Assembly: GCA_037074765.1 (NCBI GenBank) | Contig: JBAMDO010000147.1 | Span: 1-64,000, forward strand | From: Mansonella perstans | Lineage: Eukaryota; Nematoda; Chromadorea; Rhabditida; Onchocercidae | Direction: 5' to 3' | DNA: 64,000 bases | Shown: piece by piece, positions 39,001-51,257 of the stretch | Layout of the letters: every line of letters starts with the position of its first letter | Numbering within the stretch: position 1 is the stretch's first letter | Program-made: the position numbers and the translations under genes | The notes under the pieces: generated by a model | Seen by the model: only the letters and a program-made list of their open reading frames with translations | What the model was told of the DNA's origin: nothing | Database searches by the model: none

Positions 39001-41162
39001 TAGTTTGTCAAATACGACAACATCATATGCTTTAACAGTCGCGACATCTCCGTTGTACTTGCTGCATGTCCTATTATTTAGTGGACGAAATAACTCGCGA
39101 TTGTATTAGGTCGCACGGTAAATGTTTTTTATCTTGTTATGTAATGAATCATTAGATACTTGCTTTTTTGTTCTGTAGCAGTAACAGTGTTCATATTAAT
39201 TGTAAACTGTCCCAATTAGATCGATGACTTACAGCCACTGCTACCAACAAATATATCGGACTTACTTCTTTCTTAACTCTCGCTAGTTTTCCTACAATTT
39301 CAATGGATCATTAAAAGAATCATTAGAAAACAATAATATTCAGTGTTTACAGGATCTCCTTAAGTATTTCCGAATCTATAATACAATACTTACCTTCTTT
39401 AAAGTAAACATGTTGATATTAATGACAACTGTGCATAGTTTGCAATCCGGGAGCAATACAATCAAATCATTGTTGCACTACAATATTATTATAAAAAAAT
39501 AATTATGTCGCTGAATAATTAGGCCAATGAATGCTAAATTTGAATTTTTAGATTGGAAAGAAAATTAAATTTCGTTTAATTGAAATAATAAATCCCTACT
39601 GTTAATTTCTCGGAATGTAATTATCATGACGATTGTACTTGTTATTTGTCCAAGTAACAATAAAGTTTTAAATGAAATAAAATGAAAAAATTCTAAGGAA
39701 AAATCATATCACTTAATTTACTTTTACAAGAAGCTTTTAAAAAGAAAAAATTGAAATAATGAACTTGAAATGATGATGTGGAAAGCATTTATTGGCAGAT
39801 TTTAAAGGAAGGTTTTTTTCTTGTTGTAAAGATGATTTGCTTGATAGCAATACTCTAATAATTAGGCTATTGATCAAATAAAATGAAGTGGAATCATTAA
39901 AAAAGACTGGTGGATGTCAGATAAGATTACATGTGATGAACAGATGAATGGAGGAAAGTGGATCGAAGAGAAACCAGTAACAGTGAAAAGAATCCGATCA
40001 AATTCTGAGTCGAAATTATCAAGGATTACTACTGATTTTTCCTAATAGACCTTGGAATATATCTTACCGATCATCTGAAAGCATGCGATAAACTGCCCAA
40101 AAAGATTTAGTACTGCTCTATTCTATAGATAAGTCTACTTTTCTCTTGAATTCTTATAAATTTAATTCCTCATAAGATGCAAGAACAATCGCAACGAAGT
40201 ATACTGGAAGAGCAATTTCGTGATCTTTTTTATTTTACCAGAAATGTTTAAAAAATTAATTTTAATGTAGAATTCTGTATGCTCTTTGAAGTGGTTAGTG
40301 AATAGGAAGTAGTTAGTGAATTAACACATAGAAATTGAAGCAGTGAATACGTAGTACTCACTCATACAGATGCTTCTACTTTGCAAGCTTTTGCAAAAAT
40401 ATCAAGCAATCATAACTGAGCCACAATTTAATTTAAACCTTAGTTCTGCTCTGCAAAAGAGTGCAGGAAAAATGGATAAAATTGAAATGAAAACTTTCAG
40501 GCATGTATAGATGGTAGCATAGGATCCGAACCTCTCTTGCGACTGGATTAAACTAAATATTGGCAGATTTTGCTAAAAATTTTCGCGGTTTTGTACCATC
40601 GCTAACTCTGTTTTATGAGCATCATGAAGCGCAATATTAGATGTAATTTGTTTCTGAGTGCATTTCAACTTAAGTCCCCGATTCTGAGTTCTGTAATAAG
40701 TGAAAATAGATTAGTTCTGTTCATAAATGAGCATGTCAGATAAACTTCCAGTCAGCAGATTAAGAAGTCATTCGATATTATTTTTTACATTTGGCTGTCT
40801 TCGGCAATATAAAATATGCTTTCGGTTCATGCTTCCCTGACTATTACAGTTTGTAATATGCAGAGTTATGCAAGCGTTTTATCGCATGAACGTATAGCAA
40901 GCATCACAAAAAATCAACGCGAAGATATAGAAAAACGATCACGTACATGACCTATCGCATTCCATAGTGAATCACTCCAACCCTGCAATTACAACCACCG
41001 ATACATGTACCATATACTTATGTGATATAGAATATGAACGTCTCAAATAAAATATGCAAAGTATATTACAACAATGAAACAGTATTCCAAAACTTATCTT
41101 AATAACTTTTAAACTGCAGTTTAAACTAAGAATTGTCAATCATTAGGACGTAATGCATAAAG
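28263..41162. other. Gene-free region between the dex-1-like and feh-1-like genes (12.9 kb)
   Basis: Neither strand shows an exon chain or family feature. Open frames such as 30479-30673, 33598-33825, 35415-35687, 36806-37027, 37761-37967 and 38338-38562 are short, low-complexity or isolated. Recognisable content is the TG microsatellite near 33.0 kb, a purine-rich run at 33.6 kb, CTGT/GTGT-rich patches near 34.26 and 36.13 kb, and four GGTCAT or ATGACC motifs within 37280-37395. It should contain the 5' control region of dex-1 at its left end and the 3' flank of feh-1 at its right end. Confidence 0.55.
32996..33084. repeat. (TG)n microsatellite
   Basis: About 89 bases of alternating TG with a few TATG and TCTG interruptions. 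It is the longest simple repeat in the window and a likely length polymorphism. No feature overlaps it. Confidence 0.97.
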
Positions 41163-44100
41163 TTAGCAACTAACTTTTCCATTCGATTGCGCTCGTTCAC
41201 CAACATGAGCATCGAGAACCTTTTGATAACGCAACTTGCAAGCAGCTTCAATAGTTTTAGCCATTGGACCTGCAGACGGTGCCACGTGAAACACATAACA
41301 CATAAAATTCTCCGACGATGTACTCATTATAAACGCGCAATGCCTAAAAAATGATCACAGTTGTTCGTTTTTTAAAAGTTAGTAAAAATATGATCTGAAC
41401 TTCCTAAGGAAAAAGCTCCTGTATGCTTTTGCTATAAGAGTTGGAAATACTTTGACAAGCAAGGTTTCCGACTATTCTTCAGCTTATCTAATACAATGCA
41501 AAATATTGCGTAAAAAAGGGAAAGTTTCTTTTCTGGACATGCGACCGCAACAGATTTAAACAAAGCAACTATAACTAAAAATCAAACTTTTTCACCTCAA
41601 CGTGTCAGTTCCGCTCAACAGATGGGATTTTAAATGAGATGAAAAAAGATTCAATTTTGGATACATTAAATCCATTAAAAAGACTGACTTACTTGATATC
41701 TCGTCCAATTCCCAAAAATGATAAGTATCGCACTCTACATTGAGCAATCTGATTACCGTTCACTTCACTTACTATTATTGTTGATGGAGCTATGGAAACA
41801 TTCGTTAATATCCACCTATCCGATCGAACCTATAAAAAAGACACACATCGCTGCTATACGAGCATCTTTTAATAATAACAGATTGACAGTATCTAACAAA
41901 AATTCTGGTCCGAGCTGCAGAAAAATACTCCTAAGTCACCGCTTTAGGAAGAAATTCCTAACCATTTACCTCTTTTAAAATCCTCAGAAAACTGCTGAAT
42001 AAAGAGAATAAATGTAGATATTTATAGTATCTTGAACTCAAACTTTTAATGGAACAATTGGGTTAAAGGGTTTAACACTGAAATGTAGTATAACATTCAG
42101 AACATTCGACCTTTATTATGCCTGTATTTAGCATAGCAAAAAGGAAATGGTAATAACCTGTGATACAAGTCTATCGACTGCTTCGTTGAGAACTTCAATA
42201 CCTGTGGCTCGAGACACCTGCGTAACACCCAGGAAATGACATCGAATGGTTTTTTTCGGCTCCTCGATTGGAGTTGGTAAATATGTATTTTCTGCAAATC
42301 AACCAAATATATTACTTTGCCATGTTTCCTTCTCTTTCTGTTTTCATAAACGAATAAATAAATGAATAAGTTAAACTGACTAGCAATGAGCCTTCTTTCG
42401 CCATAGCCCGGACTATTTGGAAGCCGCTGAAGCATCAGTCGTCTGCAGATATCACGTAACGTATTTGCAATAGTTCGTGCCGGTGTATCGCATCGAAACA
42501 CGTGACACATAAAACGACGCGAATTTCGATCTCGTGCAACGTATGCAAAATCTCTCAAAATTTCAAATCAGTTAACAAAAAACCGGATAAAATTTGAGTA
42601 TGTGAATAATCACGAGAAGCTAATGCAAATATAAAGTGAGTGAGTGTATATAGAAGAGAACATTACAATTATAATATTGAACAATTCCAAACTCAACCTA
42701 GAACGGCTAAAAATCAAAAGGATACAGGAAGCAATGATTCGTAGTCACGATTTCTAGTGAAGTTTTCCTTACTTAAGCAGTATTTTCTTATTAGACAAAC
42801 AAAATTTTTTCAAGCATTAAAATGTAAAATGAACCTCAAACTGTATCATATTGTCAAAAAGCATCAATAATACTTAGAAAAGCACAATCGTGCAAAATTA
42901 CCCATCACTGTAATAGTGTTTTAAAAAAATTTTATCAGTGAAAAATGGGATTAAATGGTATTATCAGTGATTCAAATCATTTCATTGTGATTTATCACAA
43001 AAATCCTAATTCTCGAGACCATTAAGATTTTTGATATCCTGTGCATTCTATTTAACTATTAAGATAGACGTAAATATAAATATCTTCCGTACATGATACC
43101 TCCGAAAATAAACGATGACCTACCGGCCATTATCACGCCCAACTCCCCAAACTCGAATATGATGCATTCGTTCAGTATGTACCACAGACAGCGTGTCAGG
43201 ATCAATTAACATCAAGTAATTGTTATCTAATTCCAAGATGAGTTCTCGACCCTGAAAGCTGTCCAGTATGTTATTTTGAATTGAAAAATATGAATGACAA
43301 AAGCAGCTCGGAATGAATTTTAAAATATATGTTTTCTTGCAAGCTGAACTTGTTTATTACTTACATCGCCCCATTTAGAAATATTGTCCAAAATATCGTT
43401 TCGCCCCGTGCTCAGATTCACAATGGCTCTGTTAACAGCTCGTGAACTTTTCTCGGGAGTTAAGTCTTCCTCTGGAATTTCGGTCCAACCCAAAGAGCGG
43501 ACTGCAAATCGAACCGGCTAAAAATGATAATAATTTGATGTGTTAAAACTGGTCTAATTTATTTTATGAAATAATTTTCGCGCAGCAAATCTGTGTTAAA
43601 TTTAATACCCATTAAAAATGACAAGAACAAATATGTCATGGCATAAAATTTTGCATTCTCAAATTTTTTTCAATGAATTCTTTTTAAGGTATAGAACTAT
43701 ATCACTAATCTAACAACAATTTCATCTCATAAACTATTCTCAATATCGTGCAACCTCAGAATAGAGTTCAAAAAGATAGACGAAGATGGTGTATGTTCGT
43801 CATCATCTCAAGACTGCGTACATTCCTATTTTTACACAACAGATGGCCCTACGTCTAGTACATAAAATAACGAGAAACAATGATTAATCTGAAATTCACA
43901 ACAAAATCATTAAAGTTATTATATATTGTTTTAGCAATGTCTTTTTTCAAGCTTCATGATCCTCTACATCTTCTCTCTTACTATATTACAGACCAAAAAG
44001 AGGCATTCCCTGCTATATCTCTTTCTAATAAGTCACGGCAAAATCATCTGAAGTTAAAGGACCAAAAACCTTTTAATTTACGAGTTTACTCATTTACAAA

Positions 44101-46384
44101 TTACCAAGAGAAATGAACCCTCAACACTTCATTTATTTCCAGAAACATTTGACAAAAGGACCAACTTTGCTTGCGTTGTCATCATCTTCCTCACTACAGT
44201 CGTTATCGACAGCCCATTTTCTGGTAGTGTTTTTGAATACATGCTCCTTAGTAACTGATTGTTGAGTTGGAAGTCGCATATTATTAGTTTGTTGGACTGA
44301 TGGCAGTGTCGGCAGCGCATCTGCCTGAATCTCTTGATCACGAAGCTCAGGTTCCATAGACACCGGCACAATTGGTAATCCCTTGTGCTGGGAAAAATTT
44401 TCATAAATCTAACTTGATAAAACTGTCGATTATATCAAATTTGTCGAGGACTAAAGCTCTCTACCACACGACACATATATCTATGAAAGAGAAACCGATG
44501 TGTCTTAGCTAGTGTATGCACTTATGCTGATTGCTTTGAGGAAAAAATTCCATCTTGGTTTCACACCATGAAACACTCGCAGCTTTCGGTTAAGTGTAAA
44601 AATAAAGTTTTGGTGTTGAATATTTTCTTTGCAAAAATTAGATTTTCCAAACTATGAGATATTATTAATAATGGTCTAAATGTTGTAGTCAAATTGTAAA
44701 ATTTATACCGGAGGTTCTCTCTGTATTGTACCACTATCCACGTGCCAATAATACGAAAAACCAGATGGATCTGAAAAATTAATATTAATCAGTATTATAA
44801 GTTCCGTTAAATTCATAACAGACAATATCGTAAATTAGTCTACGTTCAAAAAACGAAAGTTCTTATCTCAAATTCTCCTAAGAACTGTTCCACTGTTAAA
44901 AGATCAGTCAGACAAGAATTGAGACTGAATTTAAAATAAATCAAAAAATACAAACATGCCTTCATGCTTTTCCCATCCAAACGGAAGCGGTTTTGAGGGT
45001 GGAGGTACATCACTTGGCTTCATTGGTTTGCTGTATTGTATTTCGAGGTTTATTCCGCTATCATGACTGTCTGGAGACAGAACTGCATCATTTATGATTT
45101 CTTCATCAATAATGTAATCCGTTTGTGGTGATAACCTGTCGTGGTAATGATTATTCAGCAAATTAGGATTACACCAAGTCTATTTTATTCTGCATAAAAA
45201 ATAATTCTTTTTTTCATATGTAAAATAAACAATGGCAAGTAAGATCTGTCCAATTACATAGGAAAGTTGGAAATCAAATACTTGAAATGAAGAATGTATT
45301 CAATTCCTGGGTTTCTCTAACGATATCACACCAAAACTACTAGTCTCCCAACAGTAGAGAGGAAATCATAGCCTAATCTAAATTCATTAATTAAGAACAT
45401 GACATTTATCAAAATGACAGATCATGAGCTGACTAGAGGCTTACAAATTCTCACTGTAATGATGATCTAGAGGGCATTTTTTCGCCTAAATAAATATAAA
45501 CATTTGTCATGGTGTTTATAATCTAAAGATTGGGTAGATATTATAAGTAAATAAAACAGTTAATCCCAGTTGTTCCCCAGTGCAATAATGAAATGACTAG
45601 CAGAGATTTTGAACTAGCCATAGACTAGTTCGAAATATTTCACTATCCATCGAATCAGAGATAACACACCAAATATTAGTTTGATAAGTGCCGAAACTGA
45701 CAGCAAATGTATTTTAGACTCTACTATTGAGAAAATCAAATATATACTTCGATATGACAGTTTATAGCAAAAGGACTTTAAGCTTTATAAAACTAAAAAC
45801 TTTTTTAAATGGATGGAATTGTCGAGAGAGGAAAAATATGTCAAGCATTTTCAAACTCAATCGTCAACTATCTAATTAGGTTCGATAAACTCTATTTTCT
45901 TACTGCTGCTCATGCGTTACCAATATAATTGCAATTTGCGAGAACCGCAGTATTGCGCCAATAAATGAGCTGCTGAAAATTCAAACTTATTAGTTAAACC
46001 CTTAGACTTTAGACTCAAGTCCTAAATAAATACTATAATCTAATGAGAGGATAACTGGTATTTTATCATTCATATATGACAATTACCTGAAGCACTCAGA
46101 GAGAAAGTATTTCGTATTTGGCTAAAAAGATAGAAATCTATCTCTGTTTAGCTAGAAAGCACATGAAATAAGCAAGGATTTAATCCTTCTACAAATCGGA
46201 TGTGGACCAACTTGGATATTTCTTCTTCTCGAGGTCTTGCTTGATCTAACTGCCAGTAGAACGAATAAGGATCACGATGTTCGGTGATCACCGTGGTATC
46301 TCCATGACGCCGAACGTCATGTGAAGCTGCATCTATAACAGCACGTGATTCGTGAAAATCATGTGCACTATAATCGACAGACAT
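41163..46384 (-). CDS. feh-1: Fe65/APBB family adaptor (WW - PTB1 - PTB2), FEH-1-like
   Basis: Ten exons join in phase: 46384-46212 (or -46251), 45135-44960, 44770-44709, 44387-44166, 43517-43365, 43251-43124, 42553-42381, 42291-42158, 41829-41693, 41343-41163, giving 512 or 499 residues. The WW domain at about 106-136 reads LPFGWEKHE then DPSGFSYYWHVDSGT. PTB1 at about 212-360 has DFAYVARDRNSRRFMCHVF and a C-terminal helix. PTB2 at about 365-505 has CHFLGVTQVSRATGIEVLNE, CRVRYLSFLGIGRD and ENFMCYVFHVAPSAG. Fe65 proteins bind the tail of amyloid-precursor-like proteins through PTB2. FEH-1 does this with APL-1 in C. elegans. Exon 1 has two usable donors of the same phase. The exon 2 donor is GC (G|GCATGT), demanded by phase and WW alignment. 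The PTB1 exon at 42553 uses an unusual GAG acceptor. The stop TAA is at 41163-41165. Confidence 0.94.
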
Positions 46385-47448
46385 ACGAGTACTGTTTGCT
46401 TTATATATCGGTGATTTTTTTTCGACTTGCCCGCAATCCCGTGCTGCCTACTGATGAATCCGTATTTAATGACTTTCCTTATCTGCAATTTGCAACATTT
46501 TGTGTAGCATATGTGTTAATAAACTTGGTGCAGATTAGTTTGATACACATTGCAAATGAATTAAAATGGAAGAATGGCAGATAAGAAGTTTTCTAATGCT
46601 GAACTAAAATTGAAGAGAAACATATGTGATGAGTAATAAAATGTAGGGAATATGGGGAAATATCTCCAACAACATTGCATAAGTTGAAGGAATGGATCAC
46701 CCATGAATTTCCCAAGAAATGATTTCTCCATGACAAACTCAAATCATACAACCATAAAGATGCCATGAACATTACGAGAGCAGTGAACAAAGGTTGAAAA
46801 TGAAATAATCACTTCCAACCAATGTTTACATCTCCCCTGTACCCGGATGTCCGGCTACTCTATACGTAAACCGAGCATCAAATTACACGGGTCACAGTTA
46901 AGCAATGCATTGGTCAATCTGGAAGGTATAATATAGAAACCAATTAACACGCAACAACAGCAAAGGAGCGGTGATAGCTTCCCTTGCTGCTGCCCGTGTC
47001 GTGTATTGTGTTCTGCATTGAGGCGATGACGAGTGCCTTGATGCCGCCGGTTACCCTAACAGGTCCAGCCACAATCTTCTTCTGAAGACTGTTTTTTTGA
47101 TGCTTAGGCTTAATACATTCTGTAATACCAATCTAAAAGACAGGCATTCAGAATGATGGTTTCGTCAAAGAAAGCTGTCATGGAAGATGGAATCACCGCT
47201 TCGATGACCTATGTATTTAGAATGAGGATAACCTTATAATGCTAACTGCAGTAACCTATCTTTCACGTCCTCTAATTTTCTCCTTCTATATCCGAGTTCA
47301 GTGATAATCTGTTGGATTTACGCTTTTCCACGCTTATCGCTGTATCGATGGTGCTATTGCAATATAACATGTACAGATATCTCCTACACCCAAAACTGGA
47401 GCACATATCGATAAACCATAATATGAAGATATGAAGTCGACAGACATA

Positions 47449-47510
47449 CCAGAGGGTACGAGATATCCTAGTACTGACACCAGCGGGTACGAGATATCCT
47501 AGTACTGACA
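47449..47510. repeat. 31-bp tandem duplication
   Basis: Two directly adjacent copies of a 31-base unit, 47449-47479 and 47480-47510, differ at one base. Each contains the palindrome GATATC and the motif CCTAGTACTGACA. Confidence 0.95.
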
Positions 47511-47767
47511 GCGATATTCAAATGGATGTTGTTGTTGACCTGTGTCGATCTGTTTGCGTATTCTTTGGGTATAGTGGAATGGTTAACATAGTGATATTAT
47601 GTATATTTGCATAGTGACCCATTCTCCGCCCTCATCAAAAATTTGAACTTTTAAGAGCAGAAGAGAGAGAAAGAAAGAATGTCAGAGAATGAGAGAAAAT
47701 AATGTGTTCTTAAATAGTCCCACTGTTAAAAGATGTCTCCATGTCTGGGTTTAGTCTAGCCAGGTTA

Positions 47768-47803
47768 AAAAAAAGCCAAGTTAGCAAGAACTTGGCTTTT
47801 TTT
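47768..47803. other. Perfect inverted repeat, 15-bp stem with 6-base loop
   Basis: The left arm 47768-47782 (seven A, then GCCAAGTT) pairs perfectly with 47789-47803 (AACTTGGC, then seven T) around the loop AGCAAG. Weak flanking pairing (CCAGGTTA with TAACTGG) extends it imperfectly. It is shorter than a usual microRNA precursor stem. It may be a mobile-element end, a small folded RNA, or a replication-slippage product. Confidence 0.8.
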
Positions 47804-48096
47804 GCTCACTCTATTCTAACTGGTAAGTAAGTAACTAAGTCTACAAGTAAATAATTAGGATATAGAATATAAGTAGAAAAGTTAATGTTATTTTGTATGT
47901 TATAAATGAAGAGCCAATGCTATAAGTAAACAATTATGTTGTATTAAATGGCACTGTTACGAGTAAACAATTCGTAAGGAAAAAGAAAACAGTAGAAGAG
48001 TAAAGGAAGAATACTAATTGAAGAGAAGAGACTGAAATGAATTGTGCCAACAGACCATTTTATTACAAGGGATAAGCTAGCCAACTAACTCGATAG

Positions 48097-48370
48097 ATTA
48101 GAAGATCTGTGCCCCTTCGTTAGAGACGGGAAAAGAATTACGGGATACTCTTGGCTTCTAAATTGTCTTCGAACCTTCCCATTCTCGCTAGGCTATTCCG
48201 ATTTTATGACATGATGCAGGATGTCTCCTCTAGAAAGTGCCTAGTTCACTGCAATTTTTGATGGAAAATAGAAAATCTGTGTACTCCTCTCTGAGCAAAG
48301 GTATTCCTTTGTTAGAGATGGCAAAAGAGGGATATCCTTTAGAACAAATTGTCTTCGAATTCTCGAGATG
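48097..48370. repeat. Imperfect direct repeats of about 80 bp
   Basis: Segments at about 48102-48185 and 48276-48365 share, in the same order, CTGTG, GTTAGAGA-GG-AAAAGA, GATA--CTT and AAATTGTCTTCGAA. The divergence suggests an old local duplication. I could not assign it to a mobile-element family. Confidence 0.5.
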
Positions 48371-49321
48371 TTCATTGATTGTTCTCTATTTCCTTTTTTT
48401 TTTTTTTTGTTACCATAATGGAAAAAAACAAATTTAACAGATTAACATTTCACTTTGAAAACTTTCATTATGATAGCACTTAGCATCCTATGATTTCCAT
48501 TGGCTATAAATTCATTTGCTTGCTAAGCCTAGAATCAATCTTGTTTCTCGAATATCTTGCCATGAATCATAATTGTGGAAGGAAGGAACATTCTCAATTT
48601 TTTTCACACAAATTATTTTTAGGCATCATCCAGTACAGTTTTGTAAGACTTCCACGAATTATCGATCAAACAGAAAAATCCCTCAGACACTGGAGCAGTG
48701 TGGTGACAAGGTTCCAGCTTATGATACATGTCATCTTATACATTGGTGTTGTTGGCATGTGGCTTTGTGTTTTTGGCTCTATTTTAGGATGTTAGAGGAT
48801 TTGACATAGCGAGCAGATGCGCCAGAATCTTTAGGAATGTTTCGCTATATGATATTTTCTTATATGTAATCCTCGCCTGTTCTATCACAGAGATGTTTTT
48901 CTTACGCTAGTAGGTATATCATCCATACATACATATTTCACTTGAAATAGAAAGCCTTCATTATTTTTCTTACTTTTTTATTAATTATTAGAAAGATAAT
49001 TACTCGAAAGCGGCCCTTTTTGAGAATGATACTCAATCAGTGATGTTCACCTATACTCTTTCAGGATCACTACAGCTATCAACCAATCAATGGCATTCAA
49101 CCAAATCTTATATAACAACGTAATAAAGGGCAGTTTCTACCTGGGTAGCCTCTTTTCGGTCTCTTCGTTGGTGATTGCCTTCATTTGACATCAAATACTT
49201 CCTGTCTTATCTTCATAGACAAAGATTATTTTTAGCAAATCAAACAAAAGCTGCCAACCATCAATCCGTTGACAGGGATACTTAACTACCATCCAATGAT
49301 AAACATCGGTTCCGATATAGG

Positions 49322-49425
49322 TAACTCTAAAATAAGATAAGGTGATGGGATTTAGGTAATTCTAAAATAAGAGTAGGTAGATGGGATACAGATAACTGTA
49401 AAATAAGAGTAGGTCGATGGGAATG
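49322..49425. repeat. 36-bp tandem repeat, about 2.9 units
   Basis: Units begin at 49322, 49357 and 49393. Each has the form TAACT-TAAAATAAGAGTAGGT followed by GATGGGA. Divergence between units is moderate. Confidence 0.85.
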
Positions 49426-49679
49426 TAACACATAACTCGATCATTCCGTTAATCGTCATGCCCATTGTTTAGCAAAAACTTCGATTCATCACTTCCAGAA
49501 AGCGACGAGCAAACAGAATATTTATGTTTGATCTGTGTCGTCGAGTCAGTTTTCTCTTTCTTGTGGTTTTTTCCCATCTGCTTCTCCGCTTCGGAATGAT
49601 TTTCATCCTGCTACCTATCATCATTTGGAGTATGGGCTGATGGCATATGACAATGTTCAAATACTTATACCCATCAAAA

Positions 49680-50006
49680 TAGGAGCGGAACATTTGTGGA
49701 AGAATTAATCTCACAAGAGGAGCAGAACATTTTGCGGAACAATCTCAAAAAAGTAAATTAATCTCACAAGAGGAGCAGAAAATTTTGTGGAAGAATTAAT
49801 TAGTCTCAGAATAGGAACAGAACGTTTTGTGGAACAATTAATCTCATAAAAGTTAATTAACCTCGCAAGAGAAGCAGGAAATTTTGTGGAAGAATTAGTC
49901 TCAGAAGAGGAACAGGACATTTTTTGGAAGGATTAGTCTCACAAAAGTAAATAAATCTCACAAGAGGAACAGAACATTTTATGGAATTAATCTTACAAAA
50001 GTAAAG
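49680..50006. repeat. Degenerate minisatellite, about nine units
   Basis: A unit of the type GAGGAACAGAACATTTTGTGG then AAGAATTAATCTCACAA, with an optional AAGTAAATTAATCTCAC spacer, recurs with length variation of about 25-60 bp. One minus-strand frame stays open across much of it (49711-49920). The repeated peptide has no recognisable features, and the open frame is expected from a repeated unit lacking stops, so I do not call a gene. Confidence 0.85.
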
Positions 50007-51257
50007 ATTTCTGTAACATCGGTGCTCATATTTCATTTTTGTCGTCTGAATCAGTGACAGTTTTATTAATTACTGCAAAACCTAACTAAATACTGTCCAT
50101 AATATAATGGAAGAACTCTTAAATATACGCTTCCACAATGCAATGTTGTAGAATATGGGGAGAAGTGATATAAAAAGAGATGAAATTATTGCAGGTGCAG
50201 AGGAAAAAAATGGACTTTCAGGAATTAGGAAAGAAGCATCATTCATATGCCTATGTATCCAGTTGTAATTAACATTAATTAAGTGGGAAAAAACTTCTTT
50301 CTCCGAAACTAGGCCTCATTCATCGGTTACTCTTAAGCATATCTCCATTGAAAAATAAGTGTTCTTCAATTCCTTCTTGTTAGCATCATCGTCACATCTC
50401 TTCACTGTAATGAATTTCTGAAGAATTATTTATGGGTCATGATCAGGGCACAAGTTCCCATTGCTGGGTTATTTCCTCCTAAATTATTTCAGTTGAAACG
50501 CACTGATTTCTCGTAACTGTTACCCATAAAACAGTAAGTTCAACAAATAAAAAGTTCAGTATCCAAGTGATTTTTTAATTTTCACATTTCATCATCCCAA
50601 AACATAAAATACAATTCATTATTGGCTAATACTGCCAGTGATGAGAATGTTCGCAGCAGTGTGACACAACATCATATAATATTATCAAAATATAATAAAA
50701 TATACTGTGATTCCCAAATAGTCTTTTTTCCTACTTTTTTGCAAAACTAAAAAATTTGCGGAGAGTACCGAAAAAATATTTCAGAGATTTCATAAATTAC
50801 CAGGCCTAGGAGAGTGAAACAAAGTGAATGGCATAAGCTTTTCGAGAAACAAATTATGTAGTTTATTCTTGAACTTTAAAATATTGTATAGTTTATTCTT
50901 GAACTTTGAAAATATTTTATTTAATTATTGTTCACTAGTTATCTCTTATCTTTTCAAGATATGATGTCTTAGATGTATGATGTCCAGAATTTCCATTCTC
51001 AGGAAATAATGTAAACCAGGTATATCGCTGCATACATTGGTGCAATTTGATATTTGATTTACTCACTCTATTCTAATTCTTTCGCTAACCAAAATAATCA
51101 GTACTTTAGAGGAGATGAACCACAACATATGAAGTAATTAAATATATTTTCGATGTCGCTAATCTTTATTCTTAAGAAAAATTCATCTTTCTGTAATCAT
51201 CCAACCTAAGACTGGCTCAGCAATATTTTCACAATGAAATGTAGGCTTCTAAATCAG

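Larger units (their letters stand above)
46400..51257. other. Spacer upstream of feh-1 and downstream of gro-1, with repeats
   Basis: No gene was recognised. The left part (about 46.8-47.5 kb) is less AT-rich than most of the window and probably includes the feh-1 promoter. The middle and right carry a 31-bp tandem duplication, a perfect hairpin, imperfect repeats near 48.1 and 48.3 kb, a 36-bp tandem array at 49.3 kb and a degenerate minisatellite at 49.7 kb, all listed separately. A 101-codon frame at 48490-48795 has no recognisable features. Extension of gro-1 3' untranslated sequence would enter from the right. Confidence 0.55.

Noticed and set aside
46840..46925. Possible 5S rRNA fragment (AGTTAAGCAA followed by TTGGTC)
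   Set aside because: Only about 20 bases resemble 5S rRNA and the remainder does not align, so chance is likely.
47560..47640. tRNA-like sequence (GTATAGTGGAATGGTTAACA)
   Set aside because: It resembles a tRNA 5' half and A box, but there is no B box and the rest does not fold into a cloverleaf.
48490..48795. 101-codon plus-strand frame with hydrophobic stretches
   Set aside because: No recognisable motif, no partner exons, no convincing start context, and an overlapping second frame of similar length. Hydrophobic content is expected from T-rich DNA.
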